Source: Shewanella pealeana ATCC 700345
GTDB lineage: Bacteria > Pseudomonadota > Gammaproteobacteria > Enterobacterales > Shewanellaceae
NCBI RefSeq assembly: GCF_000018285.1
Contig: NC_009901.1
Location: 4,835,001 to 4,899,000 of the forward strand
DNA: 64,000 nucleotides
Reading direction: 5' to 3'
Shown here: piece by piece, positions 45,558 through 55,774 of the stretch
How the letters are laid out: the number at the start of each line of letters is the position of its first letter
How positions within the stretch are numbered: position 1 is the first letter of the stretch
Notes under the pieces: model-generated
Databases searched by the model: none
What the model was told of the DNA's origin: nothing
Seen by the model: the letters and a program-made list of their open reading frames with translations, nothing else
Made by a program: the position numbers and the translations under genes

Positions 45558-46852
45558 GCTTTTTGCCACGCAGCTCCTTCAGCCAAACCGTAATGCTAAT
45601 TGGCTGTTTGCTGCTCACCAATCAGCTAGTGTCCTACATCTCTGTTGCCGTTTACTTCATTAAACCCAGCTATCAGCAGATAAACCAGCTGATAGCGAGA
45701 CAAGTGAAACTGCTTTTCGTCGATGGGGTCGATATCGGCCGCGAACACCTCACCATAGTCGATGCCCTTAACGCTAAAGTGCGCGATGACACCATGCAGT
45801 TTTATAACCAGAAGCAAGCTCGCCAAGCTGGCATCGAGCGTACCACTTACTACAGCTTCTTATCTTCCCAAATGTCTGAATATCTAGGTGGCGAGGCTGA
45901 AGTGCGCATCGCTCAGGGAGAAGAGTTTGAGATCTGGATCCGCCCACCTCAAGCCCCCTCTATCTGGATTAGAGTGCCACTGACTGGACTCAACGAAAAA
46001 AATCTATCGCCGCTAACACTATATTTGATGGTCATTGGCGCGTTAAGTGTGGCCGGAGGATGGTGGTTTGCTCGCCAGCAAAATCGTCCGCTTAGACGAC
46101 TGCAAAAAGCGGCCATCGCCGTGTCTCGTGGTGACTACCCTAAGCCGCTACCATTAAGTGGCTCGACAGAAATTGTCGAAGTGACCAACACCTTTAACCA
46201 GATGTCTCACAGCATGAAGCAACTGGAGCAAGACAGAGCCCTGCTGATGGCCGGGATCTCTCACGATCTGCGCACGCCTCTGACCCGTATCCGACTCGCA
46301 TCAGAGATGATGGTGGAGGAAGATCAATATCTGAAAGATGGCATAGTTAACGATATCGAAGATATGGACGCCATCATCAATCAGTTTATCTCTTACATCA
46401 GGCAAGATCAGGAAGGCACACGGGAACTTGAGCAAATTAACATTCTAATTCAGGATGTTATTCAGGCAGAGTCTAACCGTGAAGGCGATATTGAATCAGA
46501 GTTAGTAACCTGCCCTATCGTGCCAATGCAAGCTATTGCCGTCAAACGTGTGATCAGTAATTTAGTCGAGAATGCCTACCGTTATGGTAACGGCTGGGTG
46601 CGCATTAACTCACAATTTAATGGGAAGTATGTTGGCTTTAGCGTCGAAGATAACGGCCCAGGTATTGACGAAGAGCAGATCCCCAAGTTATTTCAACCTT
46701 TCACCCAAGGCGATACGGCTCGCGGCAGTGTTGGGTCAGGTTTAGGCTTAGCAATCATCAAACGAATTGTCGATAGACACCAAGGCAAGGTGATCCTCAC
46801 TAATCGCAGCGAGGGCGGATTACATGCTCAAGTCTGGTTGCCAATAGAATAG
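45530..46852 (+). CDS. envZ: EnvZ, osmosensor histidine kinase
   Basis: EnvZ senses osmotic and envelope conditions and phosphorylates or dephosphorylates OmpR. The 440-aa protein has TM1 (about 18-38), a periplasmic domain, TM2 (about 160-180), HAMP, the DHp box [22 protein letters not shown] and the ATPase boxes ([37 protein letters not shown]). The best start is GTG at 45530 inside the duplicated segment, 122 bp after ompR; no good Shine-Dalgarno is visible. Confidence 0.94.
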   Translation: MAINKRWWQRFLPRSSFSQTVMLIGCLLLTNQLVSYISVAVYFIKPSYQQINQLIARQVKLLFVDGVDIGREHLTIVDALNAKVRDDTMQFYNQKQARQAGIERTTYYSFLSSQMSEYLGGEAEVRIAQGEEFEIWIRPPQAPSIWIRVPLTGLNEKNLSPLTLYLMVIGALSVAGGWWFARQQNRPLRRLQKAAIAVSRGDYPKPLPLSGSTEIVEVTNTFNQMSHSMKQLEQDRALLMAGISHDLRTPLTRIRLASEMMVEEDQYLKDGIVNDIEDMDAIINQFISYIRQDQEGTRELEQINILIQDVIQAESNREGDIESELVTCPIVPMQAIAVKRVISNLVENAYRYGNGWVRINSQFNGKYVGFSVEDNGPGIDEEQIPKLFQPFTQGDTARGSVGSGLGLAIIKRIVDRHQGKVILTNRSEGGLHAQVWLPIE

Positions 46853-46978
46853 CCATTAATGTAATCGTCATAATCAGAATCGATTTTGTTCAAGTCATTT
46901 AAAATAAAGACTAATCTGTAATTTATTTGTAACGAAAAAGCCATATTCTAGCGCCATCTCAAGTATTTGGCATTCAAG

Positions 46979-48919
46979 ATGAAAATCTCAACGCTCTCCC
47001 TTTCAGCCTCAATTACACTGTTACTCATTGCGGCGTTACTGGCTTCGGTGGTGCTGTGGAGCAACGACAAACGCCAACTCATCGAACAACAGACCTTGCA
47101 ACTGCAACAGATCCAACAGAGTTTTTTAGTCGAGATAAGACGTGAACTCGATAGCTATTTATCTAGCGGAGACAGCAATAAGCTTAACAGCGCTAAAGTT
47201 AAACTTGAGCATATGCAGACGCAAATCGCTTCACTAAACGACCTAAAAACCACACAACTACAGCAAGTTGTAATAGCCTTTACCCAAGCCTTAGATAGTG
47301 ATTACCGGGCTGCGGGGAAGTTAGCAGGCAACCCAAGACAGCTATTAGCCCACGCCGAATCAGAGATGCTTGATTACAATGCACGCTTAGCGGATTACGC
47401 CATCATAGGATTAGACGAACATCCGGCACTCGCCAATGAATACTTAAAGCTAACCCGGGGTTTACCGCCGCTAATCTATAACTTGTCGCAGATCAGTGAG
47501 AGTTACCTTGTCGGCAAAGAAGATCGACTCAAGTCGATATTAAAGAGCCAAGTCACCGAACTAAATGAGTGGAATGCTCGGCTCAATTCTCTCGCGTTAA
47601 TCGGAGTTTATGAGGTACTTGAAACGGACGAGTTTACCCTTGGCGAAGATGAACCAGAAACCATAGAAATAGGAGAAGATGCGAGAGCCGAACTCCTTAG
47701 CCTGAGTAAACGCTACAGTAAAGAGATCGATAACACTCACGCCTTAATGATTGATAATCAACAATCACAACAATCATTAATTCAAGATATTAGCGTTATA
47801 GAGCAACAGTTATTAGCGCTAGGCATTCAACAGCAAGAGCAGAATGTGATCCTGAAACAAGAACTGATGTTTGCCATCTATACCATGGTCTCCATCTTGA
47901 TTATTTTTGCCGCCAGTTACCTCATTTTATTGCAGCGCCGGGTAGTTAATCCGCTAAAACAACTCAGCAACGCATTCCACAAGCTCACCGAATCAAATAG
48001 TCGCGAACGCATCCCTATTCTCAGGCGCTGTGAAACGGGACAAATAGCCGCTTATTTTAATCAGTTACTCAATCGCTTTGAAAGTGAAGATGAGTTACAA
48101 CGACAACAGATGACACAAGTCTCTGATTCGCTAACTCAACTGGTTAATCGCATTGATCATATTTCGGCAAGCACAGAGCAAACTCAACAAGTCGTCCTAA
48201 CGGCACAGCAGCAGACCGAACACATTCGTTCCTTAGCCAAAGAGGTGTGTGACACCTCAGAGAAAGTTGAACACAGTGCTCTACAAACGCAACTGCAGAT
48301 GCAACAAAGCCAACAAGAGGCACAGGCTGTACTCGATGCTACCGACGAGACCCGCTCTGCCGTAGACCATTGTCATCAAGCCTTAACTAGCCTATCGATT
48401 TCGGTTGCCGATGTGTCGCAAATCATCGATGTTATCGGCAATATTGCCGCGCAAACAAATCTGCTAGCACTAAACGCTGCTATCGAAGCCGCCAGAGCAG
48501 GGAAGCAGGGCCGCGGATTTGCCGTCGTGGCTGAAGAGGTGCGTAACCTATCTCAACGCACTCAAATATCGCTGCAAGAAATAATGGACATACTCAAGCA
48601 ACTCACTCAAGCCAACGGCGATTTGGGTTCTAGAGTGGAAGGGATTAAGGATGCCACCGAAGTACAGAGATCTCGTGCAAATAGCCTGTGGCAAGTCGCC
48701 CAAAGTGTACAAACACAAGCCAGTGAAATGGCCATTACCGCCCAACAAGGCGCCCGGCATACTCAACAGCAAGTCCGTCATTTAGATGACTTTGCCAACG
48801 CAATGATAAGCCTGAAAAATCACGCCAAGGCAGCATCAGAGCAATCTGGCGTTATCGCCGCGGAGGTTCAGCAGAGTGTTGAAAATATCGGTAACAGCTT
48901 AGGGGTCAAGGTTGTTTAG
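46979..48919 (+). CDS. Methyl-accepting chemotaxis protein
   Basis: A transmembrane chemoreceptor. TM1 lies at about residues 5-27, a helical periplasmic sensor runs to about 295, TM2 spans about 300-322, then a HAMP-like linker and the signalling domain with the highly conserved hairpin tip [21 protein letters not shown] followed by [16 protein letters not shown]. The ligand cannot be inferred. The ATG at 46979 is preferred over a TTG at 46967. No che genes are adjacent, so it stands alone. Confidence 0.92.
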   Translation: MKISTLSLSASITLLLIAALLASVVLWSNDKRQLIEQQTLQLQQIQQSFLVEIRRELDSYLSSGDSNKLNSAKVKLEHMQTQIASLNDLKTTQLQQVVIAFTQALDSDYRAAGKLAGNPRQLLAHAESEMLDYNARLADYAIIGLDEHPALANEYLKLTRGLPPLIYNLSQISESYLVGKEDRLKSILKSQVTELNEWNARLNSLALIGVYEVLETDEFTLGEDEPETIEIGEDARAELLSLSKRYSKEIDNTHALMIDNQQSQQSLIQDISVIEQQLLALGIQQQEQNVILKQELMFAIYTMVSILIIFAASYLILLQRRVVNPLKQLSNAFHKLTESNSRERIPILRRCETGQIAAYFNQLLNRFESEDELQRQQMTQVSDSLTQLVNRIDHISASTEQTQQVVLTAQQQTEHIRSLAKEVCDTSEKVEHSALQTQLQMQQSQQEAQAVLDATDETRSAVDHCHQALTSLSISVADVSQIIDVIGNIAAQTNLLALNAAIEAARAGKQGRGFAVVAEEVRNLSQRTQISLQEIMDILKQLTQANGDLGSRVEGIKDATEVQRSRANSLWQVAQSVQTQASEMAITAQQGARHTQQQVRHLDDFANAMISLKNHAKAASEQSGVIAAEVQQSVENIGNSLGVKVV

Positions 48920-49011
48920 GCAACGGTAGTGGGCTTTACTGCCTTCAATGAATCATAAGTGACGCAATAATATAGTGCCGGCAACTTATAAGCCTCTCAA
49001 AATCTAAAGCC

Positions 49012-49986
49012 TCAACACTTTCTAATTAGGGGCGCGACTTCGGGTCTTTCATACTTACCCAGCGCAAAACTCTTAAAAGAATTATAAAGAAACTCTATTA
49101 AGTAATTAGTTTCCTGCGAACCATAGCGTGTCTTACTAATATAAAGGCGATAGTTACATTCAACTTCATCAAGCGCAGGCGGCGCCTTGAGCAAAGTCAA
49201 TCCAGAGAGATCCTTAGGTAGAGACACTGCTGAAGTATAGGTAATCGCATTACTGCCCTGTAACGCACTGAAAATACTATTCACATAGCCTAATCGCCCG
49301 ACAAGATTCGCTTTAAGCCCATGGTTTTTAAGCACGGTTTCCATAACTGAGTGACCATTATTATTCCATCCAGCCAAGTCATTTAAAATTACCGGATACA
49401 TTGCCAGATCTTCAAGAGTTACCTCTCCTTGTGACACCAGAGGGTGGCCGTCACGTACCACACATAGACGATAGCAGGGGACAACCTCGAGATCATAAAT
49501 TCCTTTGATGCCGCTTTGCATTATGTGCAGACCAAAGTGTACGGCGCCACTGTCTAAATCTTTCAGTGCATTAAGGTACCAAGGACGAGCACACAGGTTT
49601 ACCTTAGGCAAAGCTTTCTGCAGATCAACAAATAACTCCCCAAACCAACCACAGGCAGTATCATCAGCAATTAAACTAAGCTCCCGCTCAATATGAGTTG
49701 CCTCAAAATCATTGCCGTGGATCAACTCCTCTTCAACACGATTAATTAAGTCTTGAGCAAAATGACCGACTTGAAGACATCGCTCCGTAGGCTTAAGCCC
49801 TTTCCCCGTTCTTACAAACATCTCATCAGAAAATATGCTTCGCACGCGACGCAGATGGTAACTGATCGTCGATTGACTCATACCAAGCTCATCCGATGCT
49901 ACGCAAGCGTTTCCATGCTTGATAAGACAGACGATTAGCTGAAGGTGAGCAACAGAAAGATCTTTAGCACTCTCATTGGTGTTCAT
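49012..49986 (-). CDS. LysR-family regulator next to the AssT locus
   Basis: A 324-aa LysR protein with an N-terminal winged HTH (VAHLQLIVCLIKHGNACVASDELGMSQSTISYHLRRVRSIFSDEMFVRTGKGLKPT) and a C-terminal effector domain. AAGGA lies 6 bp before the ATG at 49986; an ATG at 49989 is adjacent. It is encoded on the same strand as and downstream of the assT-OMP pair after a 179-bp gap, so it may control that pair, but this is inferred from position only. Confidence 0.88.
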   Translation of the reverse strand: MNTNESAKDLSVAHLQLIVCLIKHGNACVASDELGMSQSTISYHLRRVRSIFSDEMFVRTGKGLKPTERCLQVGHFAQDLINRVEEELIHGNDFEATHIERELSLIADDTACGWFGELFVDLQKALPKVNLCARPWYLNALKDLDSGAVHFGLHIMQSGIKGIYDLEVVPCYRLCVVRDGHPLVSQGEVTLEDLAMYPVILNDLAGWNNNGHSVMETVLKNHGLKANLVGRLGYVNSIFSALQGSNAITYTSAVSLPKDLSGLTLLKAPPALDEVECNYRLYISKTRYGSQETNYLIEFLYNSFKSFALGKYERPEVAPLIRKC

Positions 49987-50104
49987 CATACTTCCTTGGG
50001 ATCTTTAGCAGGTATGGTTAGATATTAACCGTAAGAATATAAGCAAAGTAGCACCCAATACGTTATCTCATAAGGTGTTCACATATATTGAAAAGTTGGG
50101 ATAT

Positions 50105-50161
50105 GGGATACTCATTATTTATAGCTAAGTGTTTATAGCTAAAGATGTAAATGAGTATCCC
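50105..50161. repeat. 12-bp inverted repeat downstream of the OMP gene
   Basis: Arms GGGATACTCATT and AATGAGTATCCC flank 33 bp that contain the direct repeat TTTATAGCTAA twice. It lies 8 bp past the OMP stop and could be a terminator stem, though the flank is not T-rich, or a protein-binding site near the LysR gene. Confidence 0.6.
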
Positions 50162-50168
50162 ACTCATC

Positions 50169-50927
50169 CTAGAAGTTATACCCCGCTTCGAATAGCAACT
50201 CTCCACCACCATTGAGTGCGCCACCCCAGCTTTGCCTATGCTTATATAACGTGCTGACAAACAACTGAGAATTGAACCTGTAATCTATGCCAATAATGGC
50301 CTGATGGCCGTATGAATCGAATCCAAATACCTCTCTATGTTCATCGCTTCGATTGAATTGAGCTTCGTAATAAGCTTTAGCAAACCAATTTGATGTCAAA
50401 GGGTAGCCCAGCATCATAGTCACCGCTCCACCCGAAGCCCCATTAAATGATTTTCCAGTAGGAGAAAAGCTACCGTAGGCATATTGTGCTCCGATACCCA
50501 CTGTACCTTTGAGTTTGCCAACGGCAACATCATAGGAACCACCCAGATAGAAGTTTTGCTCCATCCAAGGTTTGTTGGCACAGGTAAACGACTGGCCCCA
50601 AATATTAAACGGCGAATCGCCAAGGTTATAATCCAGCTTTAGCCAAGCTTTAGTTGTTGCGCCTGCATCCTCGCCTTTCTGATTTTCAGAGCTGTCTAGT
50701 GGGTTTTCAAATCTCAACCACCCCGTGGCGCTTCCCCAATCAGCGACTGTTGTATGTCCTAATACAAAATAAGCCTGATCATAAAGATTAGGATTTTTGT
50801 CTTCTGCATCGAGTAAATACTCATATCCAAGAATCACATTATTTTGCTGGAAATGAACTTCTGCGCTAACAGAACTGATGCCGCCAATTCCCAAGAGTAT
50901 TGCTAAGACAGATTTTGATAGTTTCAT
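50169..50927 (-). CDS. Outer-membrane beta-barrel protein paired with AssT 1 (Tsx/OmpK-like)
   Basis: A 252-aa protein with a signal peptide (MKLSKSVLAILLGIGGISSVSA) and alternating aromatic/hydrophobic strands (WLRFENPL, KAWLKLDYNL, QAIIGIDYRF) ending in LLFEAGYNF, a C-terminal Phe typical of outer-membrane barrels. Overall style and size suggest a Tsx/OmpK-like 12-strand channel; the family call is tentative. It begins 50 bp after assT 1, with a hairpin between, so they form an operon. A matching gene precedes assT 2. Confidence 0.72.
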   Translation of the reverse strand: MKLSKSVLAILLGIGGISSVSAEVHFQQNNVILGYEYLLDAEDKNPNLYDQAYFVLGHTTVADWGSATGWLRFENPLDSSENQKGEDAGATTKAWLKLDYNLGDSPFNIWGQSFTCANKPWMEQNFYLGGSYDVAVGKLKGTVGIGAQYAYGSFSPTGKSFNGASGGAVTMMLGYPLTSNWFAKAYYEAQFNRSDEHREVFGFDSYGHQAIIGIDYRFNSQLFVSTLYKHRQSWGGALNGGGELLFEAGYNF

Positions 50928-50946
50928 TGCGAACCTCCTAAATTAA

Positions 50947-50964
50947 CGGGCTCTTACGAGCCCG
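50947..50964 (-). other. Intercistronic hairpin between assT 1 and the OMP gene
   Basis: A 7-bp stem CGGGCTC / GAGCCCG with a TTAC loop. It is not followed by a T-run and is more likely an mRNA-stability or partial-termination element. Confidence 0.55.
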
Positions 50965-50977
50965 AAATTCATTGTTT

Positions 50978-52768
50978 TTACAAACCAAATTGGCTAGTAG
51001 GGTTCACAATAATTGCGCGATAGTGTGGAGAGTTTGCCTTATCTGACAGAACGTCTATCTCCACCTTTACCTTCATATCGTCATAACCGATCTCATTAAT
51101 TCGGCCAATGGTGCGCTCGCCTGGAGTATAGAGGTGAACTGAACCACCAAAACCAAACATGGTGTTCTTATCTTCCATATACTCCACGTTAGACGTGATC
51201 GGGCTGTACCAGTCATAACCACGATCTTTACCGTATTCCCATGTCTGCTGCACAGTCATGTTTTCGTCGTCAATTTTGTATTCGACGAAACGGGTATACT
51301 TCATAGTTGGTAGGGCTGGTTGCTCATGGGCACGACCGTCACCATTATCCAGAACCGTCAGATTGCCTGTGGTGTTATTTAGCCATGCCGTGTGCTGAGT
51401 GTAGGTAAAGTCGAAGTCACCATCACACACACCTTTATCGGTACACTTGATAGGCTTACCATTCTTATCCACTGGCTTAAGCAGTTTCTTTGAAAGCTCT
51501 TTGTTCCAACCTTCATAAGGTGCCAAGATCCACTTCACTTCCTTATCACGAGTCACTTTGGCTACACCTTGATGACGGAAAGAAAGGATAATAGAGTCAT
51601 CTTTTGGATCATATTCAATAGAGTTGATGTGAGCCCAGTTACGACCGGGGGCAATACCTGGAATATCGCCATAAGGGGCATCAATTTCCATTTCTGCAGT
51701 TTGACCCATCTGATCGATATCGACGTTCAAACAAACCGCTCCCATATCTAAGGCTTCAAGCAATGCATCACGATATGGATCCATAATTTCGTTCAGGTTC
51801 CACACATCAACCAAGTTACCCTGTTGGTCAATCTGTAAAATATGGTCTCGTACGGTATGAACGATATCGCCTTGAGGGTTTTTATAGTTAGCCTTAGCCG
51901 CACGAACTAAAGAGTGGCCATTTGGCATGATGTTATGTTCATGGGAGGCGTCAACATATCCACGTGGCAAGCGACGTTGTTCAAAGTTACCTAACAAGTC
52001 AAAGGTGCCGTACTGCTGGCCTTGAACAAAGGTAATACGGCCTTCACCATTATCATGCAGTCCCATCAAGTATCCACGCTTGTTTACATCGATTCCTACA
52101 CCGTCATAAACCGCATCCTGATCTAACCACCAGCGAATATCACCATTTGTATCAACGACATAAGTCATAGGGGCGTTATCGAATGGTAATGAACCCATGG
52201 CTGGCGAAGATTCAAATATACCTGCATCTTTACTCTTTTGACCTGACCAATGCAGATCTGAACCTTGCTGGTTGTAAGTATGGCTGTTGACCATATACAA
52301 GCGGTTTTCAAAGCCTTTGGCAACCTTCTTCACCTGAACTTCCTGCATAACAGTGATATTTCTGTTATCCATATATTCGTTAGTGATAGGTCCGGTTAGC
52401 ACCTTATAGTCTTCTTTGACCTTTTTACCGTCTAGGTTGTATTTCACTGTCACTTGGTTGCTGTGATCAGCATATAAACCAAACAAGGGAATACCGTCAT
52501 GGGTATTGATTGTTTGCTGACCCACAGGGTAACTAATATCAACTCCTTTATTGCCCTTACCATGGACTGTTACCGTCACATCGGTTGGGCGCTTACTGCC
52601 CAAATCTAATACCGCAGTTAGAGGTGAGTTACCATACGGATTAACAAGCACCGCACCTAGTTGGCCCGCTGCAGGTGCTGGTTTAAAACCAGCGGCATTT
52701 GATTCAAAAGAAACAACTGACTGAAATAATGCAGCAACAATAGCTGCAGTTAAAATATTACGTTTCAT
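50978..52768 (-). CDS. assT: Periplasmic arylsulfate sulfotransferase, copy 1
   Basis: AssT moves the sulfuryl group from one phenolic sulfate to another phenol without PAPS, through a sulfohistidine. The 596-aa protein has a signal peptide (about 1-25), an N-terminal beta-sandwich and a propeller domain. Residues matching E. coli CFT073 AssT as I remember it, shifted by about 24: His276 (SHEHNIMPNG), His380 (NWAHINS), Arg398 (SFRHQG), active-site His459 (TQHTAW), and the disulfide pair Cys442-X5-Cys448. That single disulfide needs the DsbL/DsbI pair encoded divergently 721 bp away. It shares an operon with the OMP gene. Confidence 0.93.
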   Translation of the reverse strand: MKRNILTAAIVAALFQSVVSFESNAAGFKPAPAAGQLGAVLVNPYGNSPLTAVLDLGSKRPTDVTVTVHGKGNKGVDISYPVGQQTINTHDGIPLFGLYADHSNQVTVKYNLDGKKVKEDYKVLTGPITNEYMDNRNITVMQEVQVKKVAKGFENRLYMVNSHTYNQQGSDLHWSGQKSKDAGIFESSPAMGSLPFDNAPMTYVVDTNGDIRWWLDQDAVYDGVGIDVNKRGYLMGLHDNGEGRITFVQGQQYGTFDLLGNFEQRRLPRGYVDASHEHNIMPNGHSLVRAAKANYKNPQGDIVHTVRDHILQIDQQGNLVDVWNLNEIMDPYRDALLEALDMGAVCLNVDIDQMGQTAEMEIDAPYGDIPGIAPGRNWAHINSIEYDPKDDSIILSFRHQGVAKVTRDKEVKWILAPYEGWNKELSKKLLKPVDKNGKPIKCTDKGVCDGDFDFTYTQHTAWLNNTTGNLTVLDNGDGRAHEQPALPTMKYTRFVEYKIDDENMTVQQTWEYGKDRGYDWYSPITSNVEYMEDKNTMFGFGGSVHLYTPGERTIGRINEIGYDDMKVKVEIDVLSDKANSPHYRAIIVNPTSQFGL

Positions 52769-53489
52769 GACTTCTCCAATTAATAATTATTTTGTAATCA
52801 CTGTAATCAACCCTAAAAACAATAATTAACTAGAACAACTTTATTTGAGAATGATGTCACAATAATCAAAGCACCAACTTTTTTCATCACCACAATATAA
52901 CGACCAACAAATAAAAAACCATGAATTAAAGAAATGCGAATTTACATATCGATTATATAAATAACATAAAACAATGAACTTTATACATCTAAAACTTATC
53001 ATTCATGAGAGTTTCAGCTAATAAAAGATAAACCAACAGGGATCAAACCTTATGGAAAACCAATGTTAAAAATATCTAAAAACCATAAAAAACAATAAAA
53101 AAACATCAACAAAATCAAGGTAACCACATATAAAACAACACATTACGGCCGCAGCAAAGGAAACCAATACAGAATGAACAGATCCAATGATATTGATTTT
53201 TTCCATAAACATAATTCAAAAACTAAAAATTGAATATCAAACTCCAGCCGACTTAAAATTAATAACACTTATAAATAGGACTGCAAATAAAACGTGACCA
53301 CCATCACAATCAATATATGTCATTTAAAAATAAGATAGTAACGAAATAGCCAGCACCCAATATTAATCAAATTAAAACCTTATAGTTATAACAAACAATG
53401 ACGTTTTATTTTTACATCGACAAAAACAATAACTATTAACAATATAAGTTTTCAAAATCCAACAAATTTAATATATCTTTGGAGATAAC
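52769..53489. promoter_or_regulatory. Large AT-rich divergent regulatory region, assT 1 / dsbL 1
   Basis: 721 bp of very AT-rich sequence with no credible ORF on either strand. It holds a CRP-like site at 53293-53308 and many A-tracts (AAAAACA types), which suggest curved DNA or H-NS-type silencing. TTGGAGATAAC forms the dsbL 1 ribosome-binding site at its right end. Confidence 0.6.
53293..53308 (+). promoter_or_regulatory. CRP-like binding site in the assT/dsbL divergent region
   Basis: CGTGACCACCATCACA matches TGTGA-N6-TCACA at 9 of 10 fixed positions. CRP is the chief activator of anaerobic respiratory genes in Shewanella, so cAMP-CRP control of dsbL 1, about 190 bp downstream, or of assT 1 is plausible. 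Confidence 0.55.
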
Positions 53490-54101
53490 ATGAAAAAAAC
53501 ACTTACCGCCATCGCAGCAACTCTATTTCTATCATTTGGTGCCCATGCAGCAACAGAGGGAGTTGAGTACCAAGTATTACCGGAAGTGGCTCAATTTAAC
53601 GCCCCAAACCAAGTAGTGAAGATCTACTCGATTAACTGTCCTTTCTGCTACAAGTATGAAAAAGCAGGTATTCCTAACGATAAGTTAATGCCTGCTGGCA
53701 GCACTTTGGATCAGTACCATATCACCAGTAAACCACCTTTTGGCGTAGAGAAATCAACGGCATTGGCCATCGCTAAAGAGATCAAAGGCGAGAAGACATT
53801 CAAGCAATTAAAGGACAAGTACTACGACCAGTACCACGTCAAGAAGGTCAAATTTAAAGATGCCGATTCTACCATTGCATTTACCCTCGATACATTAGGC
53901 ATGAGCCGCGCCGAGTTTGATACTTATGCTAAAGACCCAAAAGTAAAACAGCTAATGACCAAATGGGACCAAGGCGTTGAAGTCGCGAAAATTCAAGGGG
54001 TACCCGCAATTACCGTCAACGGCAAATACCTGATCAACACCAAATCAATCCGTTCGATGGATATGCTCAAAGAGCTTATCGCTGAACTGTCTGCTAAGTA
54101 A
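53490..54101 (+). CDS. dsbL: DsbL-like periplasmic dithiol oxidase, copy 1
   Basis: DsbL is a strongly oxidising DsbA homologue dedicated to forming the disulfide in AssT. The 203-aa protein has a signal peptide (MKKTLTAIAATLFLSFGAHA), a thioredoxin fold with active site CPFC (C50, C53) in YSINCPFCYKYE, a helical insert, and the cis-Pro loop GVPAITVNGKYLI. The surface is Lys-rich (KDKYYDQYHVKKVKFKD), as described for DsbL. It is followed 9 bp later by dsbI 1 and is 97% identical to copy 2 (7 differences by eye). Confidence 0.92.
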   Translation: MKKTLTAIAATLFLSFGAHAATEGVEYQVLPEVAQFNAPNQVVKIYSINCPFCYKYEKAGIPNDKLMPAGSTLDQYHITSKPPFGVEKSTALAIAKEIKGEKTFKQLKDKYYDQYHVKKVKFKDADSTIAFTLDTLGMSRAEFDTYAKDPKVKQLMTKWDQGVEVAKIQGVPAITVNGKYLINTKSIRSMDMLKELIAELSAK

Positions 54102-54110
54102 GGGATTATT

Positions 54111-54746
54111 ATGTCATTGCAGCAACGATTGAAAGAGTTCTGGGGGCAGTTTAAGGCCACCCCTGCCGACAGCTTAACCCATATGCAAGACCATCGGCCC
54201 ATCTGGTTAGTGATGGTTGGAGGAGCACTATTTCTTATTCTGTCGGCCATCTTCTATTTCCAACTGTTCTTGGCGATGGATCCCTGTGAGCTATGTGTTT
54301 ACATTCGCTTTAGCCAGTGCTGTATCGTGCTTGCGGGTCTGATCATTCTGATCGATCCGAGAAATCACATACTCAAGTTCTTAGGTTTATTACTGGCGTG
54401 GTACGCAGTCATTCAGGGCTGGATGTGGTCTGTTGAGTTAATGAAGATCCATGATGCGGCGCACATGGTAGTCGATGAGACGATGGACTTCTTTGCTGCT
54501 GCAGGCGATGCTGCTGGCTCAGCTTGTTCAACCGATCCACGCTTCCCACTCAACCTACCACTTGATGAGTGGCTACCATTTGAGTTTGCTCCAACGGGCG
54601 GCTGTGGTGAAGATGATTGGACTCTACTGGGCATGAATATGGCACATTACTGCATAATCGCTTATACCGTATTTATGGTCTGTTTGGCGCCGTTGACCTT
54701 TGGTTGGGTTCGCTCACTGAAGAAGCTTCTTCCGCTTAAGAAGTAA
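54111..54746 (+). CDS. dsbI: DsbI-like quinone-linked reoxidase of DsbL, copy 1
   Basis: DsbI is a DsbB homologue that reoxidises DsbL and passes electrons to membrane quinone. The 211-aa protein has four TM segments (about 31-51, 63-81, 86-105, 182-202), the first Cys pair in MDPCELCVYIRF (C59, C62) and a long periplasmic loop with a second pair (SACSTD ... TGGCGED). It is co-transcribed with dsbL 1 and ends at a strong terminator. Its N-terminus is a few residues longer than copy 2. Confidence 0.92.
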   Translation: MSLQQRLKEFWGQFKATPADSLTHMQDHRPIWLVMVGGALFLILSAIFYFQLFLAMDPCELCVYIRFSQCCIVLAGLIILIDPRNHILKFLGLLLAWYAVIQGWMWSVELMKIHDAAHMVVDETMDFFAAAGDAAGSACSTDPRFPLNLPLDEWLPFEFAPTGGCGEDDWTLLGMNMAHYCIIAYTVFMVCLAPLTFGWVRSLKKLLPLKK

Positions 54747-54772
54747 TGACTAATCAACCATGCGTTATTAAA

Positions 54773-54804
54773 AACTGTGGCCACTAACTTTAGTGGCCAC
54801 AGTT
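54773..54804 (+). terminator. Terminator after dsbI 1
   Basis: A perfect 14-bp stem AACTGTGGCCACTA / TAGTGGCCACAGTT with an ACTT loop. The hairpin after dsbI 2 shares its core. Confidence 0.85.
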
Positions 54805-54944
54805 AACAGTGACCAAAACATCGATAATTTAACTGATCTGTTACCCATAACCGTCGCCGCTGATAACTGGGATAACGGCATAACTTTACTTTCCCTGCAT
54901 TGAGTCATACTTCAAACACATATGGCATTTTATGAGCAGTTCCG

Positions 54945-55610
54945 TTACCGAAGACCATGCTCTGTGATTAGGATATCTGCTTGTTGGATACAATGATTAA
55001 TTAAATGGTATTCGAAGCCCACTTGCTTAAAACAAAATTCAATAATCCATTGGGTTGTGAGATTCGCTTCTGCACTGCAAGCTCTACCTACCTCAGCACA
55101 AGATACAACTTCCTGACCTCTGATAATCATAGAGATCAGTGCACACAGTCTAGTAATCGCTTGGTCACAGAGTTGACAACTCCCCTGCCCTCTAGCCTGC
55201 TGCAATAGCGCAATAGGTGTTTGCCAAAAACCATAGGCATTCTTATTCAATGCGCTGATATGAGGGTGAGCAGAACGACCGCAAATAAGCTGATTACTTG
55301 TTAGCGTTGACATAGATGAGTAAAAGGGAAAATCATGAGCGACATCTAACTGTAAAATATAATAAGCAATGACTTTTATTAGCGCATCACCTTCTAAATT
55401 TAACCACCACTTTTTATTTTTGGTGTTCATAAAACTTTTACTTGCCAAAGCAACCAATATATCTTCTTTATTTCCAAAGAACTTATATAAGCTAGTTGTA
55501 GAGATTCCAGCTTCTTTTGCTACAGTGCAAAACTTAAACCCGATCACACCATCTTTATAAATTAGCTGTTCTGACACATTTAAAATATATTCTAAAGTCT
55601 TGCTTTCCAT
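54945..55610 (-). CDS. TetR-family regulator between the two AssT loci
   Basis: A 221-aa regulator with an N-terminal TetR HTH (KFCTVAKEAGISTTSLYKFFGNKEDILVALASKSF at about 25-60) and an all-helical ligand domain with several cysteines (SCQLCDQAI, VSCAEVGRACSAE). It is divergent from the OMP 2-assT 2-dsbL 2-dsbI 2 operon across 164 bp, the usual place for a local repressor, possibly sensing phenolic compounds. No clear Shine-Dalgarno is seen. Confidence 0.85.
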   Translation of the reverse strand: MESKTLEYILNVSEQLIYKDGVIGFKFCTVAKEAGISTTSLYKFFGNKEDILVALASKSFMNTKNKKWWLNLEGDALIKVIAYYILQLDVAHDFPFYSSMSTLTSNQLICGRSAHPHISALNKNAYGFWQTPIALLQQARGQGSCQLCDQAITRLCALISMIIRGQEVVSCAEVGRACSAEANLTTQWIIEFCFKQVGFEYHLINHCIQQADILITEHGLR

Positions 55611-55774
55611 TTTTTTGTGAATCCCATCTCTAAAAAAAATAATTTTTTATTTTTCATGCCTACAATCAAGGTTTAAATAATATAAAGATATTCTAATTTT
55701 TTTTTGTGAGCCTCCTCTAGTTATCATCGCGCTTCAATTCATAACATCGCAATCACTTTCAATAGAGGTGAGTT

